The notes beneath the pieces were generated by a model. The model saw only the letters and a program-made list of their open reading frames with translations, ran no database searches and was not told the DNA's origin. A stretch of DNA of 64,000 bases. Source: Nepenthes gracilis. Taxonomy: Eukaryota; Streptophyta; Magnoliopsida; Caryophyllales; Nepenthaceae. Positions within the stretch are counted from its first letter, which is position 1. The number at the start of each line of letters is the position of its first letter. Both the position numbers and the translations under genes were made by a program. The stretch lies in contig BSYO01000003.1 in NCBI GenBank assembly GCA_033239525.1, positions 5,822,001-5,886,000 of the forward strand, read 5' to 3'. Positions 35,701 through 47,991 of this stretch are shown here, piece after piece.

Positions 35701-38159
35701 TATGAAAAATAAATATTAAAAATTAGACTTAACAAATATGAAAATCATGAATAAATAAATGAGGTTAATTAAAAGTTTGATAAGACGTGTATTTAAATTA
35801 TTGTGGAGGAAAGGGTCATGGCAACCGTGCCAACTTCTTGTCAACAAGAATAAAAGAAACTAATACTGAAGTTTCTATCAGTTTGGCATCATTCATTTTC
35901 AGCTGCCGATCAATACTTTGGACTTCATTAGTCACATCATTTACAGCTTTATTCAATATCTTACAGTATCAGACTTCCCAACTGTTTTATTTCCAAATTT
36001 ACTACTACTTCAAACTATAAAAAAATATTTTTTAAATAATATAATATTTATTTATTTATTTTTAAAGTTTTATGCAAACTCCATTATACAAATAAATAAA
36101 ATATTGTATAAAATAAAATAATTATTTAGGCACTAAAGGACGACTCTTAAATTAACTCCTTTATTCTATACCATCAACTGGGATCGCAGATTTTCTTCGC
36201 TTCCCATGTCTTATCGCCAGTTAGGCTGTCATCACAAGGAAAAATTTTTTTAAAAAAATTTCGAACCTACGATAAGAGAAGTGAGGGCAAAGAAATAAAA
36301 TTAGACAGCATTTATTAATAATTTAATATTATTGGGATAAAAATAAATAAATAAAAGCATGTCTACTAACACGATAATTTCTTAAGAACGATAGGGAGAA
36401 AAGGGTAATGGCCATAAACACTTATACAGAAATAAAATTTACCTGAAATCATAAATAAATAATTCTAAAAGTAGTATATTTATATATGAGAGTAGGATAA
36501 GGTATATTAATATTTCTCAGGAGCCCATAGAACGAGAAATCTAATAAACTGAAAAGCCTTTTTATTTATTTTTTTTAATAAAAATGAAAGCCATATTCTT
36601 CACATATTTGATGATGTTTTGATGTATTCATACCAGCTAGCCCAATCAGAGGGGGGCTGTTTCTGTGGGAGAGGAACAGCTTATATTTCTGTCAATATCA
36701 ATTGCTGGTTTGAAAATAATAGGTTGCAATTTGATCATTGAAAAAAACAAGAGATAAAATATAATCACTAATAATAAAATTTTAAGATTAATAAAAAAAT
36801 TATCAATTGTTTATTTTAAAATTGACCGGTGAAATTTTTTTTTTTAAAAAAAAAACAAATTATCTAATAAAATATAACTTAAAAATACATAATTATAATG
36901 TTTAATTATTTAAATAAATTATAAAACATGCGGCATGTTATGTATAATAATGAACCTCTTTTTAATTGGAATATGCCGCATATATTTGCTTCCAAAACTT
37001 GTTCGCATTCTTTTAGAACTTGATTCCTATTTTAATGATCGCTTGCTACAGGAAATCTTAATAATGGTTATTCTGTATTTGACAGCTGATGAAGGAAGCC
37101 TCTCAGTGGGCATCTTTTTACAATCAAATGCATTTTTTTTCCAAGAAAAATAAATAGTAAAAATAAAGCCCATACTAAATCACCCTCGTTCCCTCAGTTG
37201 ATTTACAGTGAAAATAAAATGAAATTAAATATGTTCTAGGGATTTTTTTAAAAATAATTCATCGCATTAAATAAATTTCAACTGAATAAAACAAAAATGT
37301 AGATGAGAGGGGGGGAAATGAAATTTGAGAAATTATACAATTCTAATAAAGTATAAGCCTAGATATATCATGTTGATAATTATGTTAGGAAATTACTTGG
37401 TGTGTGCTCAACCCAACACGAAGCATCTGGTATACTAAAGGATGAAATGATAGATTTAATCGTGAAATGATTGGACACCAAATTTATTATCATGCTTATA
37501 TCTAATATTTCATTACCGTTGGACATTAGTGTCTTTTTAAAGGAATTACAAGTCATTAATTACCTTTATTTTTTTTAATTACAAACTCTAGGATAATAAA
37601 TTTTTTAAAGTTTCGATCGATAGTACTACTATTACCCTATTAAACTAGTAAAAAATGACGGTATGTGTCAATTGAAGGGGCAAGTCTTCATGCACCACAT
37701 AGATTGCTCGATTGTGAGTGAGTACGGGATCTTCAAATAATGAAAATATTACTAAAGTTACATACAAATAGTATATATTGCCAAACCTTTGAGGCAAAAT
37801 TTTAGAAGGTGGGTGAAAGGTCATAAAATAGTTTTATAAAAACTAAAAAAAAAAAAAATTACTTTATTTAAATATAAATATATTAATACATAATTTTATT
37901 ATGTTTATGATTCTTCATGCAATTTAAATAGGGAAAAAATATATTTTTTTAAGCTTGTTGCGTTCTACAAATTTGATTTGTCCTACAGATTAGAGGGTCG
38001 TGAATCGGATCTTCATACTGGATTGATCTAATGCGAATCCAATTTTTATAATCTCAAACTTGAACTCTACATAACACAACTGAAAATAAGAAGCCAGATG
38101 ATGGAAGAAACTACTTCCACCGTATATTTTTTGACGTTTAAATCAGATATCTTTTTGAA
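32771..38159. other. AT-rich intergenic DNA, no gene seen
   Basis: Long A/T-rich tracts with stops in all frames. A small GC-balanced island at 33650-33775 contains CTTATGGGCCTATTGGGCTT and ends in a run of about 18 T (33777-33794), like a decayed promoter or a reverse-oriented poly-A tail. Open frames of 67-77 codons at 35787-36121 and 36935-37153 are A/T-rich and featureless. Confidence 0.65.
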
Positions 38160-38950
38160 AAAATAAAAAAAAATGTAAGGCTGATGTATAAATGCATATA
38201 GCGGTGTATTGAGCATTTGAGTGGCCCAGAAAAAGGACAGCTTGAAGATATGTCTGGTTGATGGGCAACTTAGAGATATTGAATGCAGGCTTCCTAAATG
38301 AAGAGAGAAACCCCTAAAAAGAGAATAAATCTCTTGGATGGCCTCCTAAGATGGAGGGTTAGATTCCTTAGATGGAGGGTTGGTATTTTCTCCATTTTCT
38401 ATCTATGTTTTGGAGCTTCCTCTCTTTGATGGGATAAGTTTCTTGAAATGATTGGGTGAAAGGTTTCCTGGAAGGACGGATAGTCAGGGCCTTTCTTTTG
38501 GATTCTCCTTTTCTTCTATTGGGATCAAAGGTTATTTTATGGAGTAGGCGGTGGTTTTTAACTTCTTATTTGGTAACAACCGTTTATTGAACCACTTTCG
38601 TGGATAATAATACACGGCTGTTATTCTAACCGATAGGTTGCTTCAGTGCATGAGGAGTGGGCGATTACGTTGTATAATGGGTATTTTGTAGAGATTTATC
38701 TAACCGATTATAATAAGTTGTCATAACTGCGTATGACACATATGCTCGCTTTTTGAGCCGAAATCGTTAAATCATTGGGCCTTTTTTAGGTTAAATTAGT
38801 AAAGGCTGCCAAATGAAGTTTGCTTAGGCGTTTCCTGAGTTTCGAATTATGTTGAATTTTATTGGATATTTACTTTATTCATGGACCTTTTTCTTAAGTC
38901 GGATTTATAGAACCCATCAAAGCTTTTAAAAATTAAATAGACTCTTATTT
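38160..38950. other. GC-balanced island, possible decayed LTR
   Basis: This 0.8-kb stretch differs in composition from its A/T-rich surroundings. It contains the near-duplicate phrases CCTAAGATGGAGGGTTAGAT and CCTTAGATGGAGGGTTGG about 20 bases apart. There is no coding frame and no paired copy in the window, so an origin from a retroelement LTR is only a guess. Confidence 0.3.
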
Positions 38951-39964
38951 TTATAGTGTACTTGTATATTATGAGTTAAGATCCATTTCTTTTTATAAAA
39001 AGAAAATCGGAGAGGTTTTTAAACTATATATCTTGATCATGTTCAAGCAAGTATAACGATAGAGGATTGAGGGGAAGACATTAATGTTTATTTTTGTCCA
39101 ATTATTTTCTATTCTGAATTTATTATTTGCTTGAAGATAATGTGTCGACAAAATAGCTTTTAAGAATGCTTTATTTTTAAAATTTTGTTTTTTTTCTTTT
39201 AAAGCTTTGCCAATATTTCAACATGAGCAAATAGGTAATCAAATTTTTTGGAAGAATGTCTAATTTATTTTTCGCCTTTTTTTTCAAAAGAAAAAAAAAT
39301 GCAAAATATGTCCAAAGAACTAGGGTTAGGAGCTAGCGATAGCAACGTTAATTACTAGCACCTGTGAATTGCCGTCAAGAGCAAGTAGTTCTCTCATGGT
39401 GCTTGCCATTGACAGTGTATCTTTCTTTTGTGTTTTTTTTTTTAATTTTTTTCAAAAAAATAAAAAAGTTAATTGTTTTAAATAATAAGAAAAATTTTAC
39501 AAGATAAATAATTTTGCAAAATTTTTATACAATTTTATTTCTTTTTTTTCTTTTAAATATCTAAACATATAATAATACTTTTTTTCTTTTTTCTTTTTTC
39601 ATCATATATATTTTTTTGAATCAAACTTACAGATAATTTTCAAAAGATAGGAAAAAGAGTTAATGGAAGTGGGCATGTTGCTATGGTGACACATCGAGCA
39701 TCTGGTTTAAACCGAAAAGAATAAAAATCCAATAGTTCCAATAAATGCAAAATATTTTATCTAATTTCCATCTATTCCCATACCCTTAGGCGTGGGGGCA
39801 CAGCGTTTACTATTCCGTACTAATCCAACGGCTGTCAATTTTTCTTTTATTAAAAATTATGATGATTATTATTATTATTTTTTTTAAAGGCTGCGTTCTT
39901 AGTCACTGTTGCCCTTGTCAGCTCTATCGTCGCCACCGTTAGATTTTTGGTTGCCGTCATTGTT
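38951..39964. other. AT-rich intergenic DNA, no gene seen
   Basis: T-rich and A-rich runs dominate and no open frame or repeat structure of note is seen. Confidence 0.65.
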
Positions 39965-40515
39965 TTTGAAAAAAATAACACTTTTTTAAATAGAATGGTT
40001 AACGGCAAGTTCTCCATCGGCGTTGCCATCGTGGGCTCCTCAGCAATGACGCTGTTGACAGCACCTTAGCCTCATCGCTGTGGCCGCACTCGCATCCATG
40101 TTCCTCAGCCTCATTGCCGTTGTCGTCGCTGCACTCGCACATTTTCATCCTATTTAAACAAAAAAAATAAAATAATATTTTTTTAAATAAAATGGTTAAC
40201 GGTATGTTCTCTATCACTACTGCCGCCGTCAACAGCATCTCAGCCCCATCATTATCGCTGCACTCGCACCTGCATTCCTGAGCCTCATCGTTATCGCTAC
40301 ACTTGCACTATATCTATCTAATTTAAATAAAACAATATTTTTTTTAATAAAATGATTAACGACAGGTTCTCCACAGCCGCTACCTCAACCTCGCCTCCGT
40401 CGCTGCACTCGCACCCGCATTCCTCAACTTCACCATTGTCATTACACTCACACTGTTCTCATCCTATTTAAAAAAAAAATAAAATAATATTTTTTAAAAT
40501 AAAATAGTTGACGAT
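39965..40515. repeat. CpG-rich tandem repeat with 150-200-bp units
   Basis: Three units and a partial fourth. Each has an A/T tract (AATAATATTTTTTTAAATAAAATGGTTAACG-like) followed by GTTCTCCATC and a CpG-rich block with GCTGCACTCGCAC, CATTCCTCAGCCTCAT and CTATTTAAA. The AATGGTTAACG-like landmark occurs at 39994, 40191, 40351 and 40503, so unit lengths shrink (197, 160, 152). The first unit holds extra GCACTCGCA...CCTCAGCCTCAT sub-repeats. The 79-codon antisense frame with Cys-rich residues is an effect of the repeat. Confidence 0.85.
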
Positions 40516-43500
40516 AACTATTGGATTGGATCCAACAACTGCTATTGAAAAGTCGTATGAACTACAACGTCGCAGTGACCTCATCTGCATACCCTTAAGG
40601 TTCATTTTCTGCACACAAATTTCATTTATTCTAGATTAATTGTTAGATATTCTTAATTTTGTATCATTATAAAAATATAAAAATACTTTGAGTTCTAATA
40701 TATTAAAGTATCTATTTAATATTGTTATACTTGTTTGGTGTAATGCAAAATAAATCAGCTCAATTTAAATATGAATCAAAACCATTCCTTAGCACCCTTA
40801 GTGAGAAAAAATAAAATAGATTAAGACAACTGAATAATAATTTTCTAAGGTATTAATTGGGATATTTAATATTGATAGTTGGTTATTGAAAATAAAAATA
40901 TAATAATAAACTAATAAATAACACAATCTAGAAATGGCCGAAACATGCCCCATAATTAATAACTAAATAATTTTTTTATTAAATTTGAACAACAGTTAGA
41001 AACTATAAATAATATTTTTAACAGTATTAAAATATCTCTCTATACAAACAATGATTTTAATGGCTAGTTGAACGGACAAGAGCCCTAATTATGAACATAA
41101 CCCTTCCCAAATCAAAAGAAGGATGAAGAAAATTAAAAAGAGAAAAAGAAACTCAAAAAATTGAGTACATCTAAATGAAGTAAAATATTTTCAATTCATA
41201 CTCATACTCATCTCCCATCATCTCTTTATTTCAATTCTCACTTCCCTCCTGTATCATTCAAATAAAAATAATAATAATTTAAGTGTTAATAAAACATATC
41301 AAAAAATAAATTCCATATATTTCGTACTTCTCATTCAATTTATTGTGATTTACAGTACAAGATTTTATTGAAACGAAGACCAAACCTGACTTATTTTTGA
41401 GAAAAAAATATCAGCTTCTTAATTTGTGAAATAATCTGAATCCCTGAGACATATTAATGCTTTATGTGAATTCAATGCACAAATAACCCTATTTGTTTGT
41501 TTTTATATGCCATGTGCATGTGGTACTTATATGTCATTTAAAAGATATTTTTTATGATTGTTTATTCTTCTTAAGACATAATTTCTAAATTGTTATTTTT
41601 GATTTTTTTTTCAATTGTTACATTTATCCACAAATAAAAGTGTGATAGCCAGTTTTGATGAGTATGAAATGTATCCTTAAACTAGATTATTTAAATATTT
41701 ATTTAGTCAATATAATAATTTATTCTGCTAGGCAGCTACATTTTTACTAAAATTTTATGTTTAATTTTGCTAATATAATACGTAATCAAATAGTATTTTA
41801 TTGTACATCTAAAATAATTAATACAAACTTATCTATATTTCTAAATGCTGAATATTAAGAAAGTTATATTAGAATATTCCCTGAAATATTTTTTTAATAC
41901 ATAATATTACAATAATCAGACATATTTTTTGAATAATATTATTTTTCTAACATTAATGAGAACACTAATATAAAAGATTACATATTCTAATTAAAAGGTG
42001 GTTCACCTCTGCCACAGGGCAGACGATGAGTAATACTGTCAAGCAATAGCCTGAGTTTAATCAATGGCATAAACAAAACTTAGCGGTATGATTAAATTCA
42101 TGATAAACAACAGTGTTGAAACCATCACCAATTGACAAGTGATCCATTTATAAGGGCAAAAATTAAAATTAAAGATCAATTAGAATTTGCAATTATAATA
42201 TATAATTATGCATATGAGCCATAAAAGGGCTGATGTTAACAACTCCCAATAAATAAAAAGACTCTGATCGTTGGGCTGCAAGCAACTTAAATTTGCTTCT
42301 TTTTTTTTTTTAACCACCCAATAAGGCCAATAAATATATTATTAATTTTTTTTATAAAATTCAAGGACAATAAGGGAGAGACAAAAGTAATCCTCTTATT
42401 TAAAAAAACAGTGGTGGCGGATTTTTATATTTACAGGATAAAAATTATCTCAAGTAAAGAAAATAAAACTCAAATTTATATTAACTATGAATTAATAAAA
42501 ATTAAATATCAACTATTTTATTTTTATATTTTAATTAATGTGTATTTTCATGTGATCAGCGGAAATCGTATATCTTTACCTATTATTCCTAAATGTTATA
42601 ATTCTGTCTTACACAAATTCTATAATAATGGATCCCACCTTCATAACAAGGCCAAAAATTAATCTTGCATGTCAATCATCGCTCCATGTGTTATGCAATT
42701 CTACAAGGGAATTTTCCGAGTAATAATATTTTAATCGTCTTTTCAATTATGAATTTATAGGTAATAAAAATATTATATTTAATTGTTGGCTTATTTGTGG
42801 GGGTGACTCACTGATCTCATCCGTAAACGAGCCATAGTTACATCACAACCATTAAAATTTACACGTGGCATATTAAGCGCTGTGGATCAAACAGTTGGAA
42901 AGTCGGTATTAATTAGGATTAAAATTGATTACGGAGCCCATCCTTTTAAAAGAATAATTAATTCCACTTTTTTTAATTATCATTATTTAATATTGATTAT
43001 ATATTATATTATTTATTATATAAAATTTATTAATAAATATTTATTTATCAAATAAAAAAATATTAATATTATCAGTCAAATATTAATCAAATGTTTATAA
43101 TTAATAAGAGTTAAATTGACTCTTCTTTTAATTGAATAGAGGTCCCAAATCTAATTTTTCTCAAGAAATATATATTATCAAGTACCAAGACAATTCTCAC
43201 GCTTTAATTTCATGTTATTATTCTTTTAATAATAAGTAAACCCATGGTTTGGAAAGGTGGATGGTTTGTGGCCCTAGGATTGGAATCCCCACTTTCAAAA
43301 TTATTCAATTTTTATTTTTTTTGGGTGATATACGTCTTTGAATTTGGTTTGATAGGCGATAGCTACAAATTTGATCAGACTGGTATTCTTGTTAACTATA
43401 TGCTTAAATTATTCAAAAGACAATGGATAATGAAAATAGATTTTAAGGCTCATTATGTTATTTATTGAAAAATTTTTAAAAATTATAGATAAATTATCAT

Positions 43501-46259
43501 GTAAGTAATTATGAAAATTCTCTACTATTTTCATATAGAAATTAAAAATTATAATTATCAATATTTAGTATGGTTATATCAATTACCAAATAAAGATAGA
43601 TGATTTAAAATTTATTTAAATTGTAATGTGAATATTACAATAATAACCCCATATGGAAGAAAAAGTCCATCAATAAGAATATAAAATTTATAATATTCTT
43701 ATGCACACCACATATATCAAAATTTCATTTTCAACCAGACAATCTGTAAATTGTGTTAGGTCACTCTATCTTGTTAGAGCCGCCTCTAACTCAGCATCTT
43801 TTACGACTTATAAGATAATCTTCATATTATATGACAGATAAATGATTCAAAATTATCTACCTCTCTTACATTTTTATATTTTTATAAGTAAACTTTTATA
43901 TATGATCAAAATTATTATGCATGCCAAGTCCCCGAGCCAAAAAATTAAAAAAGGATAAAATTATATACCCTATCTCAATAACATATTTATCGAACATAAT
44001 ACCAGCAAATACAAAAAATAATAAAATATTGTATTAGCATTTTTTATCGTTAGAATACTATAAAAACAGAAAAAATATTATATATATTATTCATTATTAG
44101 CCGAAAATACTATACTTATTTTTTGGGGTAGGCCATTAAAATATTAAGAACTCGAAACAAAAAATAAGAACCGAAAAAAAAAAAAAAGACATACGGTTAC
44201 CATTAATAATCAGACTCTTTACTCTTTCAGATGTGAAAGCTAGGCCTAAGATTAGACATGAGAGTTGAGCTTTAGAAATCACTAAAGAAGAAGAAAAGGA
44301 AAAGAAAAGATGCCTACTTCATTCTCTCACCATCTTAATAGACCAAAGTCATTATCAGGCGAGCATAAACAGGTTCTTCTCTTTAAATGTAAGTTGAGTT
44401 TTGCTGATAGCCGAAAATGACGGGTTTCTTGTCCCATTTTCATAGAAAAAATATTTAAAGATATCCATTAATCGTTATTAAAATATTATTAAATAATATA
44501 ATATATATTTATTTATTTATTTTTATTAGAGATACTAATATAAATAAATGGATAAGAAGATAAATTATTAATATATTACAAGAAGAAGCTTTCCTAACCA
44601 AAATAAGATGAATTTTATGATTATTTTCAATGGAAAATGGAGGGAGAGAACACAGCAAATGCGTCGCTTCTTTTGACCTTCTCACAGGGCATTTTCGGCT
44701 CATTGGCTTTTATTGGTATTCTTCTTGCAACTTCTCACTTTCTTATTCATTTAGGAGTATATAAATTTGGGTCCACGTAATTAATAAGAAAACAATACTC
44801 TATCTCTCTATATATAATAGTTTTAATATCTTATTTTATTCATATATTTATTTTATTTACAATGTTAATAATCAACAAATGAGAATAAAATAATACTTAG
44901 ACTCGATACAGGCACATATTTATAAAAATAAAACATCAAGCGTGCTATATTTATATCTTTATATTTTTATTATACTATTTATATATATATATATTTATTT
45001 TTCTCTTTTACTCCGACTTTATATATAATAAAACTCGTCTATAAATATATATAGACTATATTTGAGGAATTTGAAATCTCACCGTTTATACCACAATTAT
45101 AAAAATGACTCTAGAGATGAGATTGAATCATCTTCATATATTTCAATAAATATCTTGAATTTTTTTTTAAGTGTATATTTTTTCAAATGATACAAAATAG
45201 AAAATAAGTTAAGTGCAAAATCACAAATCTTACATATGATATTCATTGATAGTATAATCGGTGTTTAATCTTTGCGAATTTTTACTTGACATAATTTTAT
45301 TTCTCACCCTATTTCCTTTGTTGACTGTTAATATTGTCACACATATGGTATTAGTCTAGATTTATAAAATAAAATGAAAAATTAAGAAAAACTACCTAAT
45401 TATTCAAAAATGAGATTACTGTAAGAAGAGGAATTAAACAAAAATTATTTAAAATCCCAGCTTTTATTATGCTTGATATGGGACCCATGCCAGATAAAAT
45501 CCAGGCTAACTTTCAAAAATATGTGCCATTCAACACACCATACATGTCACATGGGGTGGCCCCTCTTTCCATTTTAGCACTTCCTTACCACTCCTAAACG
45601 CATAACGCAATTCAATTTAGTTCCAATAAAGCATGGGGACACATGTTATTATATAGTTATAAGAATATGGATACATTTTATTTTATAATTATATTGATAT
45701 TTACTTTTCTTAATCAATAATCATATCAGATAATATTGTCCATATCAAATAAAAACATTTAATTAATTAAAAAATCAATCATAAACAAATATCACATCAT
45801 TACCAAATTATAATTATGAAAAATAATCAATTAGACAAGACTATATCAATCATTTTATGATTAACCTAACACGCAACTCAAATATTATGGTAGATTCGAT
45901 GTATCACAATTTAAGTATTTGTCACACTCATTATTTAGCGATTAAAAAAAATAAAGTCAATTTTATTAAAATCTATCTCTAAATAAAATTATAACAAAGA
46001 TTAATTAATTTGATAAAATATGTATTATAAATAGATATAATTTTATATAAATATATAAATAATTATGGTTTAATTAATACAAAGTAAACATAATTCTTTT
46101 ATTATTTTGTGCAGCACTTTGTGATGTCTTGTCAAATTGTCAATGGTTAAAGGAGGGGAGGAAGGGGCAATGTTTTGTTAGGGAAAGGGGTTAATTTGTT
46201 ATTGCTTTGCTTCGATAATTAATTAATTAATTGATTAATATAAGCTAAACTTTGCTCAA
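40516..46259. other. AT-rich intergenic DNA, no gene seen
   Basis: No coding frame with recognisable motifs. Open frames at 42411-42662, 43244-43468 and 44509-44703 are A/T-rich and without family resemblance. An ACACGTGGC motif (42861-42869) and a GC-balanced patch at 45475-45610 stand out but are isolated. An (AT)n/TATATA tract lies at 44976-44996. Confidence 0.6.
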
Positions 46260-46440
46260 GGGCGCGTGTTACAGTTGGGGATGCAATTAGTCAATCAATT
46301 ACTTTTCTCAGTGTCCAATAATTCCTCACATGGTTACACGTCTTTACACGAGGGACGGACACGTGGATGGTCTAGATTGGAGAATTTCTGTACCGTGCTC
46401 CGTGGGGCGTGATTGTTGTTGATTATTAGTAGGTCAGTGC
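46260..46440. promoter_or_regulatory. GC-balanced patch with ACGT-core motifs
   Basis: Within 46335-46366 are TTACACGTC, TTTACACGAGG and GGACACGTGGAT (CACGTG at 46360-46365), a G-box/ABRE-type core. The patch is less A/T-rich than its surroundings. No transcription unit was found on either side, so regulatory function is only a possibility. Confidence 0.25.
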
Positions 46441-47636
46441 ACTCTAGATTCTTTTTTAATCTGTGGATTGAGGATAGTGGAATTGCTTGGTTTATAAGTG
46501 TTTTAAAAAAAAAAAATTTTCCTCTGATGATAATAGTTTAAGCTTAAATACTCATTTTAAAATATTTTTTGAAATATATAAAAAATAAAAATATAGATAT
46601 AAAATTTAAAAAAATAAGGATTTATCTGATCATTTCTTTAGATATATGACATGTAAATTTATATCTTATGTGTTTATTAAAATTATGTATTTTAATATGT
46701 CTATGATTGTGTGTCCAGTAATAAAAAGACAATTGTTATTTTAATTATTACTTAATTTATAATATATTGAATGATCAGCTGTATGCTTAATTATGTGTTT
46801 ATCACACGTTAGCCACTGTCATATGAATGTTAGCCCACAGAAATCTTACGCCGTTTCGTGCTCGTTGTTATATTTAACTAATGGGCTCTGTCTTAGTTCA
46901 TGTGTGTACGTGCCATGTTCAAAATTTTGTATACTATTTTATTTTTTTTAAATAAAATATTACTTATCTTATATTTCTGCAGCCCATTTTTTACATTAAA
47001 GCTTATTATGGTTTTAATTTTGTTAAATTTAATGAATTCTAGATATTAAAAATTACTACAGTCAAGTTGTAGATTGATGAGATATTTAGTAAAACCTTTT
47101 TAATTAAAAAAATCGCATAAGGTTCCTTCCAAAAAAAAAAAAAAATTAAAATACACAAAATTGAATTAATTGAATGCTTTCTTCAAATTAAAATCTCATC
47201 CAATTGATTGTATGAAATAAAAAAATAAAATAAAATTTCTCACAACTTGAGATGTCATTTAATCATTCTCTGAATCCAGCAACTCAAAACACACCAATTT
47301 AAATTATTATATAAATTATCAAATTATAGTATTATTTTATTATTAATAATTTAGAGACAATTGTAAATGACATATTTCAATAAATAATAACATTTTTTTT
47401 TCTAAAAGAAAATTAATTTCTCTTCATTCTACTTATCAATCTTCACTTAATTAGACCTGTGATGAATGGATGTAAAAACTTGCGAGGCAATATTTATATC
47501 TACTAAATTCCATGGAAAAAATGCACAGAGCAACAATCCAAAGCCTAACTCTCAATTTATTAAATCAGAATGCTTATGCGATATGATATATTTGTCATTT
47601 ATATGGTAAAAAATGATAAATTTTTCAATTACTTTA
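46441..47636. other. AT-rich intergenic DNA, no gene seen
   Basis: No coding frame, RNA gene or repeat recognised before the left target duplication of the copia element. Confidence 0.65.
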
Positions 47637-47641
47637 ATACC

Positions 47642-47975
47642 TATTAGGAAATACATAATTTCCTTATTTTGTTAATATTGTATTTTAGGACTCCTTATTA
47701 TTTTAGTTAGTTGTATATTTTCCTTAGCTGTATTTTTTATTTAGTTACATTTGTTTCCTTCTTCGTTGTATTTTTCCTTTTGTTTTTTCTTTCCGTATTC
47801 GGCCTTGTATACTGATTATATATGTCTTGTGCGGCTCAGTGAATGTGTGTGAAAGTGTGTAATAAAAGCCCTGCAGTGTAATTAATTTCTTTGCAGACTC
47901 TTGCCCCTTTCCGAGAACAGTGTCGTTCCCTTCCTTCCTCTTCATCTTCTCCAAAACTTCTTCCGATTTTTTACA
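47642..47975 (+). repeat. 5' LTR of the copia element
   Basis: 334 bases ending ...GATTTTTTACA. Likely R-region signals include GTGTAATAAAAGCC (a poly-A-signal-like AATAAA near 47861). It starts TA, not the usual TG, in both copies. Confidence 0.95.
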
Positions 47976-47987
47976 TGGTATCAGAGC
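47976..47987 (+). other. Primer binding site (initiator tRNA-Met type)
   Basis: TGGTATCAGAGC directly follows the LTR. It is complementary to the 3' end of plant initiator methionine tRNA, the usual copia primer. Confidence 0.95.
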
Positions 47988-47991
47988 AAGT

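Noticed and set aside
47976..47987. tRNA-Met-like sequence
   Set aside because: Only the 12-base primer complement is present; there is no tRNA gene.
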